From Verrucomicrobiales bacterium (GTDB lineage: Bacteria > Verrucomicrobiota > Verrucomicrobiia > Verrucomicrobiales > DEV007): DNA of 64,000 nt. The number at the start of each line of letters is the position of its first letter. Position 1 is the stretch's first letter. The position numbers and the translations under genes are program-made. Positions 9,033 through 17,863 of this stretch are shown one piece after another. The stretch is from NCBI GenBank assembly GCA_012960505.1, contig DUBC01000030.1:124001-188000 (forward strand), given 5' to 3'. The notes under the pieces were generated by a model. That model did no database searches and was not told where the DNA came from. It was given only the letters and a program-made list of their open reading frames with translations.

Positions 9033-11717
9033 ATGAACAGAACTCTCATTCGTAATTTTATAACCATTTGCAGTATTTGCTTAATGAGCAAATCAACTTG
9101 CTCCGGAGAGGATTCCTTCATTCACCCTGGTCTACTTCATAATGAAACTGATATCCAGCGCATGAAAGAAGCCGTCACTAATGAAAAGGGCACAATATAC
9201 GAAGGTTTCAAAGTATTACTAGAAAGCGATTACTCAAAAGCCGATTACAAAATGAGAGGTCCCTTCCCTGAATGGGGACGAGCACCGAACATCCGTACCG
9301 GAGAAGCACAAAGTGATGCGAGAGCAGCTTACGAAAATGCACTGATGTGGGCCGTGACAGGAAAAAAAGATCACGCAAAAAAATCGATTCAAATCATAAA
9401 TGCTTGGGCTGGATCTCTCAAAAAAGTCACGGGAATTGACGGAGTGTTGGCCGCAGGAATACAAGGATTCAAATTTGTCAATGCCGCGGAGATTCTCCGC
9501 TATACAGATTCAGGATGGTCAGAAGAAGACGCCAAGCGCTGTGAAAAATGGTTCATGGATGCTTGGTATCCCACCATCGAACATTATGCCTACTTTGCCA
9601 ACGGAAACTGGGAAACTGCTGCACTACAAACGAACATGGCAATCGCAATATATTGTAGCGACAGAAATCTATTCGAAAGCACTGTCAGATATGCTGTCAA
9701 TGGCGCAGGAAACGGAAGCATTAATCACCTTATCGTTTATCCAACGGGCCAATGCCAAGAAACTACAAGAGCGCAACACTATGCACAGCTCGGCTTAGGA
9801 CTCCTAGGAGGCGCCGCAGAAATCGCATGGAACCAAGGAGTTGACTTGTATGGATGGAATGATAACAGAATCCTCAAAGGGTTTGAATACACTGCAAAGT
9901 ATGGGCTCGGAGAGAATGTGCCCTATCAACATTATCTTGATCGCACAGGAAAGTACGGCTTGAGCGGGCAACACAAGAATTATACAAAAATATCAACCGT
10001 CAGTCGAGGCAACTTCTATCCTATATTTGAGAAAACATTTAATCATTACGCTAACAGAAGAAATATTGATGCCCCGTACTCTGCTAAAGTGGTAGAATTA
10101 AAAAGGCCAGAGGGACCCAGCCGTGACTACGTGGGGCTTGGCACATTAACTCATTGGAGGCCACCTTCTAAGACTTCAAAACCAATGAATGCTCCAGGGA
10201 CGCCCGCGGGCCTAGTCGCTCAAAGTACAGAAGAAGGCATCAAGGTCAGCTGGGTCAGATCAGTCGAACCTATAAGCTGCACAGACGCACAAAAATATAC
10301 ACTCAGCCGCAGGAATAGTTATGAAGAAGAATTCGAAATTATCGATTCAGAAATCACCAATCCTCATTTCCATGACAAGTCCGCGAAAAAAGGAACCCTT
10401 TATCATTATGTTGTGACTGCAACGAATGATCAAGGCACCAGCAATAGGTCTGCAGAATTAGCAACTTGCAGTAATCTGCCGGGGCCATGGCTGAGTAAAG
10501 ACATTGGAAATGTTGGAATAAAAGGATACAGCAAATTTAACGGCTCTCGATTCTCCCTAGAAGGTGAAGGAAATGATATTGGAGGCACTAGTGATGAATT
10601 TCATTTCGCATATGCCCCAATGTCTGGTGAAGGAACCATTACTGCCAGAATCGTTCGACCAATGAGCTCCCAATGGACTAAGCCCGGCATAATGATGCGC
10701 AAGACTCTTGACGCTGATTCTCCCCACGCATCGGTACTTCTATTGCCTCATTGGAAAGGCGCGCTCGTTAGTAGACTGTCAAAAGGAAATCCAACTCAAG
10801 TATCTGGAATAACCGACCTCGGCGACAATCATATCATCAAAAAGAACCGACTAAGCACACCTTACTGGGTAAGACTCATTCGGTTCAGAAACACTTTCAC
10901 AGGTTACTTGTCGAGCGATGGAAATAATTGGAAACAGATTAGCTCAATAGAAATACCAATGGGCAGCACATTCTATGTGGGATTACCGGCCTGCTCCCAA
11001 CTAAGCGATGTCACCACGACTGTGACCTATGACAGCGTCAGCATTCCTTCATGGAGAACTCCAAATAAGGAGAAAATTATTATGTCTAGACCAGAACCTC
11101 GATGGCATAAAAAAGCATGGATTGAACGACATCAGAAATTCAATGAACGGGTCAAGCAAGGGAACGTCGATCTCATTATGATTGGAGATTCGATTACGCA
11201 TTGGTGGGACACTACGGGAAAAGAGGTATGGGACAAGTATTACAAAAAACGTAATGCAGTTAATCTGGCCATTAGCGGAGATCGAACAGAACATATCTTA
11301 TGGAGGCTCGAAAATGGAAACATTAAAGGTATATCTCCGAAACTTGCCACGCTCATGATAGGCACAAATAACCACATGAGCAGTTCTCCCGAATTCACCG
11401 CCAATGATATTCGACTCATCGTAAAAAAGCTTCGCTTAGAACTCCCTAAGACAAAGATCCTTGTTCTAGCCATATTTCCTCGGGGAGGAAATGATGATGA
11501 CTCCGCCAGGAAAAAAAACATGAAAGTTAATCAGCTCATCACTGATATTGGAGATATCGACATGATTCATTATCTGAATATAAATGAAACATTTCTCAAC
11601 AAACGAAGACTCCGAAATGATCTGATCCCTGACGGATCTCATCCCAATGAAAAAGGTTATTCAGCCTGGGCTCAAGCCCTAGAATCTACAATTTCAAAAC
11701 TCATGGGAGAGAATTAA
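9033..11717 (+). CDS. Exported alginate-lyase-like enzyme fused to an SGNH esterase
   Basis: Multidomain secreted enzyme of 894 residues. After a signal peptide, residues about 50-330 match the alginate lyase (PF05426) alpha-toroid, with N-G-N-W at 190-193 and T-R-A-Q-H-Y carrying R246, H249 and Y250, positions equivalent to the catalytic set. A fibronectin III-like domain spans about 387-475 and a DUF1349-like lectin domain about 490-670. The C-terminus (about 690-890) is an SGNH/GDSL hydrolase with G-D-S-I (Ser720), an N-L-A-I-S-G-D block, G-T-N-N and D-G-S-H-P (Asp867, His870). The ATG at 9033 is chosen because the signal peptide begins there; a GTG at 9000 would overlap the upstream gene. 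Combining a lyase with an esterase suggests cleavage and deacetylation of the same acidic polysaccharide (inference). Confidence 0.9.
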   Translation: MNRTLIRNFITICSICLMSKSTCSGEDSFIHPGLLHNETDIQRMKEAVTNEKGTIYEGFKVLLESDYSKADYKMRGPFPEWGRAPNIRTGEAQSDARAAYENALMWAVTGKKDHAKKSIQIINAWAGSLKKVTGIDGVLAAGIQGFKFVNAAEILRYTDSGWSEEDAKRCEKWFMDAWYPTIEHYAYFANGNWETAALQTNMAIAIYCSDRNLFESTVRYAVNGAGNGSINHLIVYPTGQCQETTRAQHYAQLGLGLLGGAAEIAWNQGVDLYGWNDNRILKGFEYTAKYGLGENVPYQHYLDRTGKYGLSGQHKNYTKISTVSRGNFYPIFEKTFNHYANRRNIDAPYSAKVVELKRPEGPSRDYVGLGTLTHWRPPSKTSKPMNAPGTPAGLVAQSTEEGIKVSWVRSVEPISCTDAQKYTLSRRNSYEEEFEIIDSEITNPHFHDKSAKKGTLYHYVVTATNDQGTSNRSAELATCSNLPGPWLSKDIGNVGIKGYSKFNGSRFSLEGEGNDIGGTSDEFHFAYAPMSGEGTITARIVRPMSSQWTKPGIMMRKTLDADSPHASVLLLPHWKGALVSRLSKGNPTQVSGITDLGDNHIIKKNRLSTPYWVRLIRFRNTFTGYLSSDGNNWKQISSIEIPMGSTFYVGLPACSQLSDVTTTVTYDSVSIPSWRTPNKEKIIMSRPEPRWHKKAWIERHQKFNERVKQGNVDLIMIGDSITHWWDTTGKEVWDKYYKKRNAVNLAISGDRTEHILWRLENGNIKGISPKLATLMIGTNNHMSSSPEFTANDIRLIVKKLRLELPKTKILVLAIFPRGGNDDDSARKKNMKVNQLITDIGDIDMIHYLNINETFLNKRRLRNDLIPDGSHPNEKGYSAWAQALESTISKLMGEN

Positions 11718-11836
11718 TGCTTTGCTCATTAATTTGATTATCAATGATATATAATAAATACTATTATTCAGAATAGTGTTAATCAGCGAGGATAATTAAC
11801 TGAAGAAGTGTTTAAAAGTTAAGATTCTTAGTTCAT

Positions 11837-14800
11837 ATGAATAAATCTCATTTTGCCACCCTGTCACTCATCTCAATAGTAGGAGCATCCATCCTATTAG
11901 GATGGCTCATGCAAAGTAGTGCAAAACCAATCAAAGCATCGAGCCTAAAAGCGAGCAATCCTAATCCTCCGGCCAAAATTGGATACCCTTCATTAATGAG
12001 CCCACACTCATCGCCAATAGCATTGCATCAGAACCGGCTATTCGTCGCAAACACCCCATCAGATACAGTTGACGTAATAAATACTAAAACCCGCAAAGTA
12101 GTTAGAAGAATAAGCGTTGGCGTAGATCCGGTAAGCATATCAGTAAGACCAGATGGAAAAGAAGTTTGGGTAGCAAATCACATTTCGGATTCTGTCAGTA
12201 TCATTGATAATGATCGTACAAGCCCTACATTTCTAAGAGTCATTGCTACAGTTCAAGACTTTGACCCAAATACGTCCACTCGGTTTGATGAACCTGTAGG
12301 GATCGCATTCGCAAACAATACAAAAGCTTACATCGCCCTTTCCTCTGAAAATAAAATCGCAGTCATTGATGTCGCAACTCGTCAGATTAAAAAGCGCCTT
12401 AATATTACAGCTCAAGATCCACGCGCAATCACAGTTCGCGATGGTCGACTTTACGTAATTCCATTCGAATCAAATAACAAAACTCAACTCTCTGGAGGGT
12501 ACAAAATTGATGGTGAATTGGTGACCTTCAATGCCCATGAACATTCCATAGCCAATAATAACGTTTTGTCATTGGGACACGTAACTGACATCGTTAAACA
12601 TCCCAGAGTTCCTGACAGAGACCTCTACGTTTTTGACACTAAAACTGACAAACTAATCAGAACCGTCGACACTCTCGGCACATTACTTTATGGACTCGCA
12701 GTGGATTCGAAAGGCAGTGTATTCATAGCTCAAACCGACGCTCGCAATGACATCAATGGTCGAGCAGGGACAAAGAAGCACGGCCTAAAAGAATTAGAAA
12801 ATCGCGCATTTCTCAATCAAATAACAAAAGTACGTCTCGGTGGAAATGGATCAGAAAAGCCAAGATTCATCAACCTCGAACCATTGCCTCCAAAGCATCC
12901 TGAGCCAGGACAATCACTAGCAACTCCATTCGCAATACAAATCAGTAACGATGATTCAACTCTGGTCGTAACTGCCGCAGGATCTGACAAGGTCTTTACC
13001 GTCGACACAAAGAGTGGAAACGTAATGGGCCGAGTCAAAGTTGAGTCAGCCCCAAGAGGAATTGCTCTTGAATCATCTTCAACAGGCAAGCTCTCTCAGG
13101 CATGGATCCTCAATTCCGTAGCCAACTCAGTCTCACTTGTTGACGTGTCTGACCCTCACAACCTTTCAGTCAAAGCAAAAATCACTCTAGAGGATCCAAC
13201 TCATCCAGTGTTCAAAAGAGGTCGAATTGCTTTCAACAAAGCCTCTGCCTCAACAACAGAAACTTTTTCTTGTGCGAGTTGTCACCCGGATGGTCATACC
13301 GATCAACTTCTATGGGTTTTAAAAACTCCAATCGTTACTGGAGGGAATCAGATTATGCCCCGCTCGACCATGCCTCTTCGCGGGCTGAGAGACACGGCCC
13401 CTTTCCACTGGGATGGAATCCCAGGAGATCCTTATGGCGGAAATAATAGCGCTCATATTCGTAGCCGAGTAAAACCCAACAGTAAAATTAACGAACCGGA
13501 AAGCACGACTAGACACGTAGTTGATGGCGGCCTCGCTTCGACCATGAAAATGGTAGGGGACAACAAAAAGAACGATGAAGGTAAGGATGGACTATTGAGC
13601 AAGACCGAGAGGGACGACATGGCAAAGTTCCTCCTTAATATCACATATCCTCCAGCCCAGAGAAGGGCCTACACTAATGTGCTTTCCGAACAAGCAGAAG
13701 AAGGCTTTGAGCTTTTCCACATCAAGGGCGATGTCGGAGGAACTCCAGGCGGAAATCTTTGCGGCAACTGTCACCGGATGCCTTTCTGGGTAAGTACAAA
13801 TACCCCAGGAACAGGAATGGACGCTCCTACCTGGCGTGGCGCTTATGACCGTTTTTTGATCTTACCTCAAGGCCGTCTTAACATTATCGATTTTGATTTT
13901 TATCGGCGCGTTGCTGAAAGAGGGATTCCTGAACGAAACGTTTGGCAATTTTCATGGGGCGGACGTCGCGCATTTGATCCTGTCTGGAACATGGTCCTCG
14001 AAGGAAGCACTGGATTTTCTGGTTCTTTTGCGCGCCAAGTCACACTTAATAAAAGCACAGCAAACAATCAATTAACTACAAATTTAATTAACGCGTTAGA
14101 AAATTCATCAAATGATGGAGGAATTGTTCTTCAAGTAGATGCAGTGTTCCTTAACGGTAAACAGCCAACTGCCACACAATTACAATACGATGGCACCTTT
14201 GGTGGTGGCACTTATGTAGAAATTCAAGGCGAACGAAGATCCATTACTCGTGAAAAATTAACTTCACTCGCATCCGAAGGTCAATTCATCGGAACATTTA
14301 CGGGTAGGCACGGTGAAAACGCCGATTATGATCACCCGCAACCAGCGGTCTGGACACTTGGGCCAATCCACTCGCAAAGAGGCCGACAGAATTTTCCTGT
14401 ACTATATAATGAAAAGAAAAGCATGACCGTGAGCGGTCGACACATAAGGAAAGGGGCAAGCTTAATTGTAGACGGCAAGAAAGTGTCTGGATCCATCAGA
14501 ACCGAAAAGACCGAAACTATCATCATCGATCTAGTCAATTTACCAGATGCTGGAATTCACTTCTTACAAATACAAAATCCGAACGGATTGTTCAGTAACG
14601 ATTTCATATTTCATGTCGCAGAAAATCAGGATAAAGCAAAAAGTCTACAAGACTCTATTAATCCAAACCGCCTGAGCTCAGCACTGGCGGAAGCGATCAA
14701 AAGGGGAGACCTTCAGCACACAAAAAAACTCATTGCCGATGGCGCTTCTCTTAACGCAAGAAAAAATGACGGGAGCACTCCACTCAGCACCGCCAGTTTC

Positions 14801-15163
14801 AATGGAAGATTAGAGATTGCTGAATATTTAATTCAGAAAGGTGCCCGAGTAACACAAACCAATAGAGACGGAAATACTCCACTTCACATTGCCGCGTTCA
14901 TGTGCCAAACAGAAATAACTAAATTATTTCTGGAAAAAGGAGCCCCGGTAAGGAAAAAGAATAATCGTGGAGAATCTGCTATTGATGTCGTCTCATCGAC
15001 TTGGAACGAAGATTTAGAAACATTCTATAGATCACTCATCAATAGCTCAGAAATTGATCTTACAATCGAACGGATCAAATTATTACGTCCTCAGATTTTA
15101 AAGGTACTTAGAAACAGAGAAGCCAAATCAAATCTTCAGGCTCAAGCATTTGATCGCCCATAA
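11837..15163 (+). CDS. Exported YVTN propeller / diheme cytochrome / ankyrin fusion protein
   Basis: Very long exported protein (1108 residues). An N-terminal membrane or signal segment is followed by a YVTN-type beta-propeller at about 45-460, with V-G-V-D-P-V-S-I-S-V-R-P-D-G-K-E-V-W-V-A-N. Two c-type heme motifs follow: C-A-S-C-H at 479-483 and C-G-N-C-H at 642-646. This arrangement resembles proteins in which a YncE-like propeller precedes a MauG-like or cytochrome peroxidase-like region. After a beta-sandwich region come three to four ankyrin repeats (about 948-1060), with T-P-L-S-T-A and T-P-L-H-I-A-A. The ankyrin tail is an uncommon addition to such an oxidoreductase and may serve partner docking. 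A 119-bp AT-rich gap separates it from the lyase gene. Redox role inferred; substrate unknown. Confidence 0.88.
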   Translation: MNKSHFATLSLISIVGASILLGWLMQSSAKPIKASSLKASNPNPPAKIGYPSLMSPHSSPIALHQNRLFVANTPSDTVDVINTKTRKVVRRISVGVDPVSISVRPDGKEVWVANHISDSVSIIDNDRTSPTFLRVIATVQDFDPNTSTRFDEPVGIAFANNTKAYIALSSENKIAVIDVATRQIKKRLNITAQDPRAITVRDGRLYVIPFESNNKTQLSGGYKIDGELVTFNAHEHSIANNNVLSLGHVTDIVKHPRVPDRDLYVFDTKTDKLIRTVDTLGTLLYGLAVDSKGSVFIAQTDARNDINGRAGTKKHGLKELENRAFLNQITKVRLGGNGSEKPRFINLEPLPPKHPEPGQSLATPFAIQISNDDSTLVVTAAGSDKVFTVDTKSGNVMGRVKVESAPRGIALESSSTGKLSQAWILNSVANSVSLVDVSDPHNLSVKAKITLEDPTHPVFKRGRIAFNKASASTTETFSCASCHPDGHTDQLLWVLKTPIVTGGNQIMPRSTMPLRGLRDTAPFHWDGIPGDPYGGNNSAHIRSRVKPNSKINEPESTTRHVVDGGLASTMKMVGDNKKNDEGKDGLLSKTERDDMAKFLLNITYPPAQRRAYTNVLSEQAEEGFELFHIKGDVGGTPGGNLCGNCHRMPFWVSTNTPGTGMDAPTWRGAYDRFLILPQGRLNIIDFDFYRRVAERGIPERNVWQFSWGGRRAFDPVWNMVLEGSTGFSGSFARQVTLNKSTANNQLTTNLINALENSSNDGGIVLQVDAVFLNGKQPTATQLQYDGTFGGGTYVEIQGERRSITREKLTSLASEGQFIGTFTGRHGENADYDHPQPAVWTLGPIHSQRGRQNFPVLYNEKKSMTVSGRHIRKGASLIVDGKKVSGSIRTEKTETIIIDLVNLPDAGIHFLQIQNPNGLFSNDFIFHVAENQDKAKSLQDSINPNRLSSALAEAIKRGDLQHTKKLIADGASLNARKNDGSTPLSTASFNGRLEIAEYLIQKGARVTQTNRDGNTPLHIAAFMCQTEITKLFLEKGAPVRKKNNRGESAIDVVSSTWNEDLETFYRSLINSSEIDLTIERIKLLRPQILKVLRNREAKSNLQAQAFDRP

Positions 15164-15362
15164 AGAAACCAAAGCATTCTTCATACCGTTGCCAACACCC
15201 TTGGTTAGCTGATATTCGTATTAATTCTACACCTCGTTGAAACCACAGCAATGACGCGATCCTGGTGTCGGGCCTCGCTGAGAATAAAACCCGGTAGATC
15301 TTCCTGATCTGTATTGAGAAGACCCGGTAATTTCCACGGCCCGGATACTCATTCAGGAAGAA

Positions 15363-16547
15363 TTACTGGCCAGTTTCTCTCTTCACCTTGAAAAGTTCTC
15401 CGTTGCCGGCCGAGAGCTTAAGATTGAAAACAACACGACCATCCTTACTGTTGATTGCAACGGCCTGCCATTTCCCGGTCCTCTTGTCCATGCGTTCTAC
15501 CAGGGTGACAGGAGCTTTCATACTGAGAGTTGCCTCACGTTCATTGCCGGCATCACAATTGACCACCATCAGGTAATCACCGTTGTCCTCGCTCTTGAAA
15601 AATCCCGCCAACATCTGTTCCCCGGAGAGTTGCAGCCAGTGATCTTGCGGAAATGAAGCCGCCCCAGGAGCCTCCGGATGAACGGGCTTAGTGTGATACA
15701 CCGCAGTAGAGCGCAGGTTGATCAATATCGATCCCAGTGGCTTTATCTCCCTGGCAACCTCGGCCAAGGTCGGCACATTTACTCTGGGGACAATCTTACC
15801 GTCCTTGAGGACCGGCTTGTCCCCCTCCCTGTTGTAGCTGAACATCCACGGCGGCCAGAAATGGAAACCCTGGATGCCGTAGGCAAGACTAGTGTAGAAC
15901 GTTTGGCGAAGCTGCGGGAGTGGAGAATTTCCGCCAACGCACCTCATCACCGGGATGCCGTTCTTGACTCCCAACTCGCGGAAAGTGGCCAGATAAATGT
16001 AACGCCTCTCCGGGTATCGAGCCCAGTGGTAGTGGTAAAAGTCGAGCAGCTTCGGCTTCACTTGAGCGGTAAAGTCATGAAACTCATTCCAGTTGGCACG
16101 GTTGATGAACATCGTCGGATGATTGGGATCGACCTTTTCAAATGCCCGAGCAACCTGAGCAAATCCCGGGAACGAGTTCCGGCGGCGGCGATCAGAAATA
16201 AAGTAAGCGAACACAGACTTGTCGTCCTTGAGCCTGGCAGCGGTTTTCAGAAGGTTATTGATATCACCATCACCTAGCCGCGCGTAGAGGCCGTTGCGCC
16301 GGCACATCTCCAGCTTATCCACCTCCACCTCGACACTGTTGAAACCCTGCGAGAGGATGAATTGGGCCATCACGTCCTGCTGCACGGGTTCCTCAGGCCA
16401 CTCGGCCCAGGTAACCATCATCAGGGCGGGCATCCGGTATTTCATCTTAACCTCGGCACCCCTTGCGGAAATGTTCAGGAACAAGGGCAAGAGTGCGGTG
16501 GCAAGAATCAGCTTAGTTGCCGTTGTCATCAGGGTAGATTTTCTCAT
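15363..16547 (-). CDS. Exported TIM-barrel glycosidase-like protein with altered catalytic motif
   Basis: A 394-residue exported protein with a signal peptide ending near S-A-R-G-A. The body follows the layout of a large PVC family of glycosidase-like TIM-barrels: an F-N-S-V-E-V segment, D-P-N-H-P-T-M-F-I-N, a P-K-L-L-D-F-Y-H-Y-H-W strand, T-S-L-A-Y-G-I-Q-G-F-H-F-W and a late N-L-R-S-T-A-V-Y-H-T. A C-terminal beta-sandwich ends the chain. As I recall the family, a D-E-P motif normally follows the phrase A-Y-F-I; here it reads S-D-R-R-R-R, so the presumed acid residue is missing. The codon usage is visibly richer in G and C than its neighbours on both sides, suggesting recent acquisition. It is convergent with the upstream cytochrome gene. 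It may be a non-catalytic binder or have shifted chemistry. Confidence 0.75.
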   Translation of the reverse strand: MRKSTLMTTATKLILATALLPLFLNISARGAEVKMKYRMPALMMVTWAEWPEEPVQQDVMAQFILSQGFNSVEVEVDKLEMCRRNGLYARLGDGDINNLLKTAARLKDDKSVFAYFISDRRRRNSFPGFAQVARAFEKVDPNHPTMFINRANWNEFHDFTAQVKPKLLDFYHYHWARYPERRYIYLATFRELGVKNGIPVMRCVGGNSPLPQLRQTFYTSLAYGIQGFHFWPPWMFSYNREGDKPVLKDGKIVPRVNVPTLAEVAREIKPLGSILINLRSTAVYHTKPVHPEAPGAASFPQDHWLQLSGEQMLAGFFKSEDNGDYLMVVNCDAGNEREATLSMKAPVTLVERMDKRTGKWQAVAINSKDGRVVFNLKLSAGNGELFKVKRETGQ

Positions 16548-16607
16548 GATAAAAACTGTTGATAAACAGTCTGTAAACTAAGTTTAATGGGGAATTACAC
16601 CCATTTT

Positions 16608-16623
16608 CAATGAAATTTCATTG
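16608..16623. repeat. Perfect 16-bp palindrome upstream of the TIM-barrel gene
   Basis: The sequence caatgaaatttcattg is a perfect inverted repeat, 61 bp upstream of the start of the - strand TIM-barrel gene and about 205 bp before the amidohydrolase gene on the other strand. It could be a dimeric regulator's operator, but no second copy was noticed elsewhere in the window. Confidence 0.4.
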
Positions 16624-16677
16624 CATGATAAAAATCCTCATAAGCACATTGATCCCAGTCATCTTGATCTGCGTGAA

Positions 16678-16824
16678 ATGAACTATAAAAAAATCAGTCC
16701 TTTTTTGTTCTTATTCCTGGTAAGCCATGAGTTCGCCACTCTGAAAGTGGATTTGGCCGAACAAGCCTATCACTTAACAACAATCCTCTTGCCAGAACGG
16801 GCCGTCTCATTTCACAATTATTAA
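16678..16824 (+). CDS. Possible small exported peptide (doubtful)
   Basis: A 48-codon frame begins with a short basic stretch and a hydrophobic run (P-F-L-F-L-F-L-V), as a signal peptide would. It ends four bases before the start of the amidohydrolase gene. No domain, repeat or ribosome-binding site supports it and the remainder has no obvious fold. It may be a leader peptide or simply chance open sequence in the 281-bp gap between two divergent genes. Confidence 0.2.
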   Translation: MNYKKISPFLFLFLVSHEFATLKVDLAEQAYHLTTILLPERAVSFHNY

Positions 16825-16828
16825 GTAT

Positions 16829-17776
16829 ATGAAAAATCTACTAATTCGTATTCCTATTTTCTGCTTTGCTCTTTGTTTTGCATTTGCTGATGACAAAAGT
16901 GCACTACCAAAAGTAAAGCATATGATTGATACCCACATTCATCTTTACGATACTAGCAGGGAAAAAGGAGTTCCTTGGCCACCCAAAGAAGACAAAGTAC
17001 TCTACAAGCCACACTTACCCGCCGAATTTAAAAAAGCATCTAAACCCACAGGACTCACGGGCGTAGTGATTGTGGAAGCAAGCCACAGACTAGAAGACAA
17101 TCAATGGGTTTTGGATCTCGTGAAAGATGATAAATATTTCATCGCCTTAGTGGGAAACATTGATCCATACAGAAAGGACTTCACTAAGCAGTTAAAAAAA
17201 TTAAAGAAAGATTCTAGATTAGTTGGTGTTCGAGCAAGAAATGGAGACAATCAAAAACAAATAAACTACAGCGATGTAAAAATTATTAAAAGCTTCAGAG
17301 CACTTGCAAAACATGACCTAAGTATTGATATACTTGCAAATGGTGGAGGCGTCGAAGCAGTTAAGCAAATTGATAAGTTAGCTCGAACCATTCCCGAATT
17401 AAGAATCGTTGTAGATCATGTTCTTGGATATGATTTTGACGGAAAATCGGCAAATCCAGAATGGGTGCAAGCTGTAGAAAAACTTAGCGAAAATAAGAAT
17501 GTATGGTGCAAAATATCTGGCCTTTATCAGCGCAGCGTAGAGCAACCTGCTCCTCATGAAATCGATCACTACCGTGACGTCCTTGATACGTTATGGAAGA
17601 ACCTTGGGCAAGACAGGTTAATTTTTGGCAGCAACTGGCCATGCACTAAGAACAGCGGTAATTATGAAAGTTTCGTACAGCTTGTGAATAAATATTTTTC
17701 CGAGAAGGGACAAGAAGCCAGTGAACGATATTTCTGGAAGAATGCCGCAGAAGCTTACCAGTTAAAACTCAATTGA
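16829..17776 (+). CDS. Exported amidohydrolase 2 family hydrolase (lactonase-like)
   Basis: Metal-dependent TIM-barrel hydrolase of the Amidohydro_2 (PF04909, COG3618) type, whose members hydrolyse sugar lactones and related cyclic compounds. A signal peptide covers residues 1-20, so the enzyme acts outside the cytoplasm. The metal site begins with H36 and H38 in I-D-T-H-I-H. Later family landmarks are V-D-H-V-L-G, V-W-C-K-I-S-G-L and L-I-F-G-S-N-W-P, where many homologues have Asp in place of the Asn. At 315 residues it is a normal length. The start ATG follows an A-rich stretch with no Shine-Dalgarno, as for most genes here. The next gene on the strand is the candidate selenoprotein, 87 bp downstream. 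A role in sugar-acid lactone breakdown fits the polysaccharide theme but is inferred. Confidence 0.9.
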   Translation: MKNLLIRIPIFCFALCFAFADDKSALPKVKHMIDTHIHLYDTSREKGVPWPPKEDKVLYKPHLPAEFKKASKPTGLTGVVIVEASHRLEDNQWVLDLVKDDKYFIALVGNIDPYRKDFTKQLKKLKKDSRLVGVRARNGDNQKQINYSDVKIIKSFRALAKHDLSIDILANGGGVEAVKQIDKLARTIPELRIVVDHVLGYDFDGKSANPEWVQAVEKLSENKNVWCKISGLYQRSVEQPAPHEIDHYRDVLDTLWKNLGQDRLIFGSNWPCTKNSGNYESFVQLVNKYFSEKGQEASERYFWKNAAEAYQLKLN

Positions 17777-17863
17777 TATCAAAGTTTACCATTCACACTT
17801 AATCGAAAATAAAAATAACTAGTTCTCATTGCATTTATATTTGGCATCCACTAAAAATAAGTC

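Noticed and set aside
11760..11777. ACTATT/AATAGT hairpin after the lyase/esterase gene considered as a terminator
   Set aside because: The stem is AT-only and no T-run follows.
15678..16277. 199-codon + strand frame
   Set aside because: It lies opposite the TIM-barrel gene, where the GC-richer composition makes long chance frames likely; no domain or signal is seen.
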